Assembly (NCBI GenBank): GCA_963772375.1
Contig: CAVYXG010000001.1
Span: 1,798,001 to 1,862,000, forward strand
From: DATBHM01 sp963772375
Lineage (GTDB): Bacteria; Actinomycetota; UBA4738; JACQTL01
Direction: 5' to 3'
Length of the DNA: 64,000 nucleotides
Under the pieces are notes generated by a model. That model did no database searches. It saw only the letters and a list, made by a program, of their open reading frames with translations, and was not told where the DNA came from. Position 1 is the stretch's first letter; each line of letters starts with the position of its first letter. Shown in pieces: positions 35,653-42,515 of the stretch. The position numbers and the translations under genes were made by a program.

Positions 35653-37866
35653 TCAGCGGGCCGCGAAGTGCGCCGCGACCCGGGTCGACGTGAGGGCCTG
35701 GCCGTAGATCGCCACGTCGTCGATGGAGCCCTGGAACGACGAGCTGGTCGGGCTGGACGGCCAGCTGCTCAGGCTGTCGGTCCCGACCCGCCAGTACCCG
35801 TTGTAGTGCTCGGCCTGGCCGTAGTTCCCGCTCCCGTCCACGGCGTGGGAGTCGACCAGGCCACCGTCGACGTACAGGGCCATGCCGTTCGTCGGGTCGA
35901 GGGTGGCCACGACGTGGTGCCAGTTCCCGTCGTTGTACTGCCCCGGCGACGAGACGGTGGCCGCGAAGCCGTCCCACACCCCGAAGATCAGGTTGCCCGA
36001 GTTCGTCATGTAGACCTGGCGGTCGTAGTGCGAGCTGGTCCCCGTCTGGCTGCTCCCGAAGCCGACGACCTTGCCGCCCCGGTTGTACCCGGACGAGGTC
36101 TTGAACCAGGCCTCGATGGAGAACGTCTGCGGGTCGGAGAACGACTGGCTCGATGCCACCAGACCGGTCGAGGTCCCGTTGACGGCGGCCGCGGCGTCGC
36201 CGTCGGAGAGCGCCCCGGGCTGGCCGAGCGAGACCCCCGACCGGATGGTGCCGGTGTGCCCGCTCCCCGACGCGTCGGCGGCGGTGGTGCCGCCAGACGG
36301 CTCGTCCAGCCGCCAGTAGAGCGTCGGACCGTCCGACACGACGGCACACGGGTAGGCGTCCCCTGTGCTGGCCACGGTGACCGGCGCCGACACGCCCTTG
36401 GCGCTCGTGAGCGTGCCGTCGTCGGCGTTCACCTTGTAGGTGTGCGTCGAGCCGGGCGCCACGCCCGTGTCCGTGAACGTGACGACCGGGTGCTGCCACG
36501 GGTCGGTCTCGAGGGTCGTCGTGTAGATCGGCGTGAGGCTCGAGTCCCGGAACAGGTGGTAGGTGAGCAGGCCGTCGTCGATGTCGGTCGTCGACGTGAA
36601 CGACACGGTCACCGAGTTGGCGCAGTAATTGCTCGAGACGGCCGGCGGCGCTGGCTTGGCCGGCTGCGAGTCGGCGCCGGGTGCGAACCGGGACAGCCCC
36701 TGCTGTCCCTTGTGGTGGACGTTCAAGAAGTCGCCGCCGACGAAGAGCTGCGTCCCGTCCGTGGTCATGGCCCGGGGGCCGATCGGGTTCCCGCTCGTGT
36801 ACGGGAACCAGTGCCCGACGTGGCCGTCGACCGGGCTCTCCACCGTGAGGTGCCACCAGGTGCTCGTTTGCTGCGGCGGTCCTCCGGGGACCACCCCGCG
36901 GCAGTCGTGCATGTGGGATCCGTCGTACAGCCAGCCGCCCAGCAGCACGAGCGACTGCGTGGCGCCGAGGCAGTCGTCGAACCACAGCTTGGAACCGTCG
37001 GCAGAGTTGACGGCGAACGTCCCGTCGAAGACCCCGCCGCCGGTGCCCTCCGCCCCGATGAACGCATGGCCGGCATCGTCGGTGACGATGGTCTTCACGG
37101 CCGAGGTCGGCGGAACCGGGTCGTACGCCCAGGGCTCCATGGCCCCGGTGACGGGGTCGAGCGCGCCGATGCCGTGCTGGGCGACACCGTCCAGGTGGGT
37201 GAACTGGCCCCCCACGATGACCCTGCTGCCGTCCGGCGAGAGCGCGATCGCGAAGACCGCGCCGTCGGCCGAGGCCGCCCACGGGAGGTCGACCCCGGTC
37301 GTCGCGTTCACGGCGGCAAGGCGCAAGTGCGCGTGGCCCTTCACCTTGGCGAAGGCCCCGCCCATGTAGACGGTGCTGCCGTCGGCGGAGACCGCCAGCG
37401 CCAGGACCGGTCCGGTCGCCGCCGGATTCCAGGAGGTGAGCTTCCCGGTCGAGAGGTCGAACGCGGCGGCGTCGGAGCGGTAGACCCCGTTCACGTGGGT
37501 GAACTTGCCGCCGATGTACAGCGTCGAGTGGTCCGGCGAGATGGCCAGCGAACGGATGTAGCCGTCGATCGTCGGCGCGAAGCTCAGGGGTCCCCGGTGG
37601 AGGTGTCGAAGGACGCGAGATACGTCCACGGGAACCTCGCCCGTTCCGAGCGGGTCTCCGGGCGGACGGATCGACGTGAAGTCACCCCCCGCGTACAGGA
37701 CCCCGTTCCCGGTGGCCAGGGCCCACACGGTCTTGTTGGTCTGCCACATCGGGAGGTTCTCTCCACCCACCGTCCCCCCCTGGATCCCCTGCGCAGCCTG
37801 CAGCTGCAGCACCATCGGCACCACCGCCGCCGCCAGAAGCGCATACATCGCACGCCGATACCTCAA
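35653..37866 (-). CDS. Secreted beta-propeller/FN3/LamG surface protein
   Basis: A 737-residue exported protein: TTG start at 37866 behind AGGAGGT, signal peptide (YRRAMYALLAAAVVPMVL), propeller region with the same repeated units as copy A, FN3-like module, and a C-terminal LamG/concanavalin-like module (about 510-730) with LYWRLDEPSG, SIEAWFKTSSGYN, YMTNSGNLIFGVWDGF, NDGNWHHVVATLD and SSFQGSIDDVAIYG motifs. LamG modules of this kind bind glycans or proteins. Between about 37590 and 37629 some 14 codons are read out of frame relative to copy A (intended YLASFDTSTG), flanked by one extra and one missing base, so the frame is regained. Probable cell-surface or matrix role. Confidence 0.82.
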   Translation of the reverse strand: MRYRRAMYALLAAAVVPMVLQLQAAQGIQGGTVGGENLPMWQTNKTVWALATGNGVLYAGGDFTSIRPPGDPLGTGEVPVDVSRVLRHLHRGPLSFAPTIDGYIRSLAISPDHSTLYIGGKFTHVNGVYRSDAAAFDLSTGKLTSWNPAATGPVLALAVSADGSTVYMGGAFAKVKGHAHLRLAAVNATTGVDLPWAASADGAVFAIALSPDGSRVIVGGQFTHLDGVAQHGIGALDPVTGAMEPWAYDPVPPTSAVKTIVTDDAGHAFIGAEGTGGGVFDGTFAVNSADGSKLWFDDCLGATQSLVLLGGWLYDGSHMHDCRGVVPGGPPQQTSTWWHLTVESPVDGHVGHWFPYTSGNPIGPRAMTTDGTQLFVGGDFLNVHHKGQQGLSRFAPGADSQPAKPAPPAVSSNYCANSVTVSFTSTTDIDDGLLTYHLFRDSSLTPIYTTTLETDPWQHPVVTFTDTGVAPGSTHTYKVNADDGTLTSAKGVSAPVTVASTGDAYPCAVVSDGPTLYWRLDEPSGGTTAADASGSGHTGTIRSGVSLGQPGALSDGDAAAAVNGTSTGLVASSQSFSDPQTFSIEAWFKTSSGYNRGGKVVGFGSSQTGTSSHYDRQVYMTNSGNLIFGVWDGFAATVSSPGQYNDGNWHHVVATLDPTNGMALYVDGGLVDSHAVDGSGNYGQAEHYNGYWRVGTDSLSSWPSSPTSSSFQGSIDDVAIYGQALTSTRVAAHFAAR

Positions 37867-38043
37867 TCGAGTCGACCTCCTGATCGGATCGCGGGGCCGT
37901 GCAGGCCCCCCAAACGGGCTCTTCATCCCGAGCCACACCATGGTGATGGGCCAGGACGGTCGGTGACAATAGAACCATCGTCGGGTCCGCCGACTAGTCC
38001 GTTCGTCGTAGCACTCGGGACGAATGCCGGGCCCGGATCAGCC
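36391..38043 (-). repeat. Direct duplication, copy B
   Basis: Second copy of the 33937-35551 unit, covering the propeller, most of the FN3 module and the upstream region. This copy keeps the LamG part beyond the repeat (35653 to about 36380). Confidence 0.8.
37875..37881 (-). promoter_or_regulatory. Ribosome binding site that fixes a TTG start
   Basis: AGGAGGT on the minus strand, 8 bases before the TTG at 37866, identical in spacing to copy A. Confidence 0.75.
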
Positions 38044-38065
38044 GGGGCGATGGGAAGATGTTCCG

Positions 38066-39091
38066 GTGGCTGCCCGATCGACCCTTGACCCCGTGGAGAC
38101 CGTCCCGCGGCAAGGGCGGTTGCGCAGGACGGCCCTGATCCTGCTGGCGGTGGTGCTCGTCGCCTCGATCGTGGCCGTCGTGCTCCGATCGGGGTCGTCG
38201 CGCTCCATCGTCCCCGCGCACGGAGCCCTCCTCGGCGCCTACGTGCAGGCCCCGGCAGGAGCGACGTCCACGGAGGTCAGGGACACGGTGGCGGCGTTCG
38301 AACGCGGCATCGGGCGGCCCCTCGCCATCGACCAGCACTTCTATCCCTGGACGTCGCCGTTTCCGACGTGGCGGGAGCGGTGGGACCTCGCCGAGGGGCG
38401 GATCCCGATGATCACGTGGGGGCGGTTCTCGACCGCGGCCGTCCTGTCCGGGTCGGAGGACGAGCTCATCCGGGAGCGGGCCCGAGGCGTCCGAAGCCTC
38501 GGGAGCCCGGTGCTGTTCCGGTGGTCGGGCGAGATGGACGCGCCGCACTGGGCGGGGATCACCGGATCGGCGGCCGGGTTCGTCTCGGCCTGGCGGCACG
38601 TCCGGTCGCTGTTCGACTCGGAGGGCGCCGGCAACGCGCAGTTCGTGTGGTGCCCGAACGCCTCGGCGTTCGCCACGGGCCGCGCGCAGCGGTACTACCC
38701 GGGCGACGACCAGGTCGAGTGGATCTGCGCCGACGGCTACAACTGGTCGCCGAAGGTCCCGGGGGGCCGGCCGGGGGGTCCGTGGGCGTCGTTCCCCGGG
38801 ATCTTCTCCTCGTTCTACCGGTGGGGGCTCACAACGGGGAAGCCCATGCTGATCGGCGAGACCGGGGCGCAGGAGGACACGCCCGGCCGCAAGGCCGACT
38901 GGATCCGGGACATGGGCGACGCGCTCCGCCACCGGTTCCCGGCGATCAAGGCGCTCGTCTACTTCGACGCCGTCTCGTCGTCGAACCACGGCGGGACGTT
39001 CGACTGGAAGATCGACACGTCACCCGCTTCGCAGGCGGCGTTCGCACAGCTCGCGACGCTCCCCTACTTTCGCCCTACCCTGCCGTCCTGA
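38066..39091 (+). CDS. GH26-like glycoside hydrolase, membrane-anchored
   Basis: A 341-residue protein with an N-terminal membrane span (LILLAVVLVASIVAVVL, about 20-36) and an extracytoplasmic TIM-barrel domain of the GH26 (beta-mannanase/endoglucanase H-like) type. HFYPWTSPFPTWRERWD follows the second strand; FRWSGEMDAPHW (about 151-162) holds the likely acid/base glutamate, WCPNASAF and YYPGDDQVEWICADGYNW follow, and MLIGETGAQED holds the likely nucleophile glutamate. GTG at 38066 with GGGAAG eight bases upstream is preferred; an ATG at 38024 is in frame. It stands divergent from the propeller gene. Two relatives are at 39224 and 57011. Polymer target unknown. Confidence 0.8.
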   Translation: MAARSTLDPVETVPRQGRLRRTALILLAVVLVASIVAVVLRSGSSRSIVPAHGALLGAYVQAPAGATSTEVRDTVAAFERGIGRPLAIDQHFYPWTSPFPTWRERWDLAEGRIPMITWGRFSTAAVLSGSEDELIRERARGVRSLGSPVLFRWSGEMDAPHWAGITGSAAGFVSAWRHVRSLFDSEGAGNAQFVWCPNASAFATGRAQRYYPGDDQVEWICADGYNWSPKVPGGRPGGPWASFPGIFSSFYRWGLTTGKPMLIGETGAQEDTPGRKADWIRDMGDALRHRFPAIKALVYFDAVSSSNHGGTFDWKIDTSPASQAAFAQLATLPYFRPTLPS

Positions 39092-39223
39092 CCGGGGGAC
39101 GACGCCCGGCCGAGGGCGGCCTCGGCCCGCCGGCGCCGCGGACCGCTTGCCCGGGCCATTTCGGCCGACTTCCGTCCAGTCGCGCGAGCACGCGCCGATA
39201 CGGACCCACGGAGGAACTCGTCC

Positions 39224-41248
39224 GTGGGAACCCTTTCCCCTCGGTCCACGCCCATCGCCGGTCTCCGCCCATCGATCATCGCGTTCACCCTGGCGGCGAT
39301 GACCGTCGCGAGCGTGGTCGTGCTGACTGCAACCGCCAGCGCCGGGGCCGCCAGGCCCGACGTGGCCCCCGCCCACGGCGCCCTGCTGGGCGCCTACGTC
39401 CAGCCCCAAGGCGACTGGAGCATGAACGGGCAGAAGAACGCCGTGGACGCCGTCGAGCACGTCATGGGCCGCCCCCTCGACATCGACCACATCTTCTACC
39501 AGTGGACCCAGGCGTTCCCGACGTGGCGCCAGACCTGGGACGTGCAGAACGGGCGGATCCCGATGATCTCGTGGGCTCCCACCTCGTCGGCCGGGATCGT
39601 CGACGGGTCGCAGGACGCCTGGATCCGGTCCGAGGCGGACGCGGTGCGGGCGTTCGACTCGCCGCTGTTCATCCGGTGGTTCGGCGAGATGGAGGCCCCG
39701 GCCAACGCGCCCAACGCCGGGCCGCCGGCCCAGTTCGTCGCCGCCTGGCGGCGGATCCACTCGATCTTCCAGCAGGAGGACGCCACCAACGCGATGTTCG
39801 TGTGGTGCCCGGACGCGTCGGCGTTCGCGTCCGGCGCAGCGCAGTCGTTCTATCCCGGCGACGCGTACGTGGACTGGCTCTGCGCGGACGCCTACAACTG
39901 GTCGCCACTCACGCCCGGGGGCAGCCAGGACGGCGCGTGGCGGTCCTTCGACACGATCTACTCCTCGTTCTCCACGTGGGCGGCCGGGCGAGGGAAGCCA
40001 CTCATGGCCGGGGAGACCGGCGCGCAGGAGGGGAGCCCGGGGGCGAAGGCCCAGTGGCTGCTCGACCTCGGGTCGATCCTGCCGTCGAAGGACCCCGCCT
40101 TCAAGGCCGTCGTGTACTTCTCGGCGATCAGCTCGTCGCGGCAGGGCGGGACGTTCGACTGGCGGGTGGACTCGTCGCCGGGCGCGCTGGCGGCCTTCGC
40201 CCAGCTGTCCCACGAGCCGTACTTCGACACGCGATCCGGCCCCGGCCCGACCCCCAGTCCATCGCCGTCGGCGAGCCCCGGCCCGTCGCCCTCGCCCTCG
40301 GCCAGCGCCAGCCCGAGCGCGTCGCCGTCGCCACCGGCGAGCCCGTCGCCGTCGGTGAGCCCGTCGCCGTCGGTGAGCCCGTCGCCGTCGTCCACGCCGA
40401 CCACGACGCCGACACCGACCGGCACCCCGCCGCCGAGCGCGCCGAGCGGCCTCCACGCCGCCACCCGCATGCCGTACCAGGTCGGGCTGTCCTGGGACGC
40501 GTCGGCCGGCGCCCCGGCGAGCGCGTACCGCATCATCCGCGACGGCCGGTGGGTCGCCACGACCGAGTCGAGGACATGGGCCGACCGTTCGGTGCAGCCG
40601 GCGACCACCTACCGGTACGCCGTACAGGCGATCGACGGGTCGGGACGGCTGTCCGCGCAGAGCCGACCCACCACGGCCCGGACGCCGGGCACGCTGTTCT
40701 TCGACGGGTTCGAGCGCGGTGGGATGTCCGGGTGGAGCTCGCAGCGCGGCGTCCACGTCGGGGACGGCCCGGCCTGGCGAAGCCGGCACGCGGCCGTCCT
40801 GGTCTCCGCCCGGCACGGTGGCTTCGCGGTGCGACGGCTGACCGTGGCCCGGCGCGACCTGTCCCTCCAGGCCATGGTGATGCCGGGAGGCCGTCCGGGC
40901 CGGCCCGTCGACGCGCTGGTGGTCCGCGACGTGGCCGGCAGGTTCATCACGCGCGTTCAGGTGACGCCGTACGGCCGGCTCCGGACGTTCGTCGGCCTGC
41001 ACCACCGGGCGTGGGCCCAGCCGTCCGTCCCGGCGGGCCGGTGGGTGGAGCTCACGCTCCGCGTGGCCATCAGGGGCGGGCGCGCCACGGCGCAGGTGTG
41101 GGTGGACGGGACGCGGCGGGTCCGGTTCGGGGCGAGGGTCGCCTCCCACGCGGTCCGCGCCGTCCAGATCGGGGACACTCGGCCCGGGTGGGGCTACCGC
41201 ATGCTGGTGGACGACGTGCGGTGGGACCCGCGGCTCATCCCCGCGTGA
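39224..41248 (+). CDS. Secreted GH26-like hydrolase with Pro/Ser linker, FN3 and C-terminal lectin-like domain
   Basis: A 674-residue exported protein. Signal peptide (FTLAAMTVASVVVLTATASA), a GH26-like barrel (about 45-335) with FYQWTQAFPTWRQTWD, IRWFGEMEAP (acid/base), YPGDAYVDWLCADAYNW and LMAGETGAQEG (nucleophile), a Pro/Ser/Thr linker (about 338-408), an FN3 module (about 408-485) and a C-terminal jelly-roll module (about 490-674; FFDGFERGGMSGW, VELTLRVAIRGGRATAQVW, MLVDDVRWD) like carbohydrate-binding LamG-type domains. GTG at 39224 has GGAGGA nine bases upstream. The last 14 bases overlap the kinase gene on the other strand. Likely trims or remodels the local polysaccharide. Confidence 0.83.
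   Translation: MGTLSPRSTPIAGLRPSIIAFTLAAMTVASVVVLTATASAGAARPDVAPAHGALLGAYVQPQGDWSMNGQKNAVDAVEHVMGRPLDIDHIFYQWTQAFPTWRQTWDVQNGRIPMISWAPTSSAGIVDGSQDAWIRSEADAVRAFDSPLFIRWFGEMEAPANAPNAGPPAQFVAAWRRIHSIFQQEDATNAMFVWCPDASAFASGAAQSFYPGDAYVDWLCADAYNWSPLTPGGSQDGAWRSFDTIYSSFSTWAAGRGKPLMAGETGAQEGSPGAKAQWLLDLGSILPSKDPAFKAVVYFSAISSSRQGGTFDWRVDSSPGALAAFAQLSHEPYFDTRSGPGPTPSPSPSASPGPSPSPSASASPSASPSPPASPSPSVSPSPSVSPSPSSTPTTTPTPTGTPPPSAPSGLHAATRMPYQVGLSWDASAGAPASAYRIIRDGRWVATTESRTWADRSVQPATTYRYAVQAIDGSGRLSAQSRPTTARTPGTLFFDGFERGGMSGWSSQRGVHVGDGPAWRSRHAAVLVSARHGGFAVRRLTVARRDLSLQAMVMPGGRPGRPVDALVVRDVAGRFITRVQVTPYGRLRTFVGLHHRAWAQPSVPAGRWVELTLRVAIRGGRATAQVWVDGTRRVRFGARVASHAVRAVQIGDTRPGWGYRMLVDDVRWDPRLIPA
40236..40445 (+). 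repeat. Low-complexity Pro/Ser-coding repeat
   Basis: Imperfect repeats of units such as AGCCCGTCGCCGTCGGT encode a PSPS-type linker between the GH26-like barrel and the FN3 module. Such repeats vary readily in length. Confidence 0.8.
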
Positions 41249-42515
41249 CCCGCCGGGCCAGCACGTCGAAGATGTCCGGGTAGAGCACCGGGCTCACGCC
41301 GGCACCGTCCGCGCTGGCCTCGAGCGCCCGGGTCGCCAGCTCGGCGAGGTACAGGTTCGCCACCAACCGGACCTGCTCCGGGGGGACGCCGAGCTCGGCG
41401 AGTGGCCCGGCGGCCCCCGACTCCGCCTCCGCGATCGCGGTCGCCACGTCCTGCGAATGGAGGTTCTGGCCGACCCGGAAGCCGAAGTCCACGACGTCGA
41501 ACCCCACCGGGACGCCGCTCCGGCCGTGTTCCCAGTCGAACACGTGCAGCGTGTCGCCGACCCACGCCATGTTCCACGGCACCCAGTCGCCGTGCCAGGT
41601 CCCGAACGCCATGACCGTCGCCCCGTGGTCGGACTCGAGGCGATCGAGCGCGTCCGTCACGCCGTCGCGATGGGGAAGGTCGGGGACGAACGCGGTCCGC
41701 TCGAGGCGCCCGCGCAGCGTCGGCAGGATCGGCCCGTCGGCCAGCGGGGTCGTGGTCACGCCGCCGAGGGAGGCCACCTCGCGGTTCGCCTCGGCCGGCG
41801 GCCGCCGGTCGTACGGGCGGGGACGCCGCGCCGCGCCGGGGAGCGGGGCGGTCACCGAGAGCTCCAGTTTCCGGAACGGTCCCCGGTAGAGCAGGCGGGG
41901 GACGCGGAAGGTCCTGGGGGGGTTCGTACCCCACCGCTCCAGCATGTCGGCCTCGTTGCGGACGATCCGCTTCGTGAACTCGCTCCACCCCATCTTCACG
42001 TAGCCGAGCGGCTGCCCATGGGGGGTGAAGATCTGCATGGTCGGCTTGCGGTTGGGGCCGGGCTGCCCGACCCCGATCGCGGCGACGACGTCGTCACGGC
42101 GGAAGATCTCCCGCAGCAGCCCGATCACCGACTCCGCGTCGGTCGGCCCGGGACGCGACCGGATCTCCAGCCGGTCGCGGAACACCAGCGGGGCCAGGCC
42201 GGTCCGCAGCCCCAGCGCCAGGGCCTCCCGGGCCACCTGCGTGGTGGGCCGCCGCATGCGGCTGTACCGTCGGACCGATGCCGCCGCCGCCCGCGGGCTG
42301 GAGAGCGGGACGAGGAACCGGGGTCGCTCGGCCCGGGGGACGACGGCGAACCGTTCCACGAGGCGCCCGGAGTCGTCGCCGTCGCCGGGGAGCCGCGCCC
42401 GGAGCGGGCCGTCGTCGTCCCACAGCAGTCCGGCGAGCCAGCCGAGGTCGTCGGGCCGCCGTTCGGTCGCCTCCCGCTGCACCGAGCGCCGCGCGGACCG
42501 GTTCAGTCGTCCCAC
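41235..42515 (-). CDS. Aminoglycoside-phosphotransferase-fold kinase
   Basis: A 426-residue protein of the APH/choline-kinase fold. The C-terminal lobe has the catalytic loop FGTWHGDWVPWNMAW (HGDxxxxN, about 298-312) followed by HVFDWEHGRSGVPVGFD, the metal-binding DWE; the N-terminal lobe has GYVKMGWSEFTKRIVRNEAD, with a possible ATP-binding lysine and a partner glutamate. GTG at 42515 lies 13 bases inside the end of the flippase-sulfotransferase gene, so it is the last gene of that operon. It may phosphorylate a sugar, lipid or polymer unit; antibiotic resistance is not suggested by context. The function within a sulfated-polymer operon is unknown. Confidence 0.78.
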   Translation of the reverse strand: MGRLNRSARRSVQREATERRPDDLGWLAGLLWDDDGPLRARLPGDGDDSGRLVERFAVVPRAERPRFLVPLSSPRAAAASVRRYSRMRRPTTQVAREALALGLRTGLAPLVFRDRLEIRSRPGPTDAESVIGLLREIFRRDDVVAAIGVGQPGPNRKPTMQIFTPHGQPLGYVKMGWSEFTKRIVRNEADMLERWGTNPPRTFRVPRLLYRGPFRKLELSVTAPLPGAARRPRPYDRRPPAEANREVASLGGVTTTPLADGPILPTLRGRLERTAFVPDLPHRDGVTDALDRLESDHGATVMAFGTWHGDWVPWNMAWVGDTLHVFDWEHGRSGVPVGFDVVDFGFRVGQNLHSQDVATAIAEAESGAAGPLAELGVPPEQVRLVANLYLAELATRALEASADGAGVSPVLYPDIFDVLARRVTRG

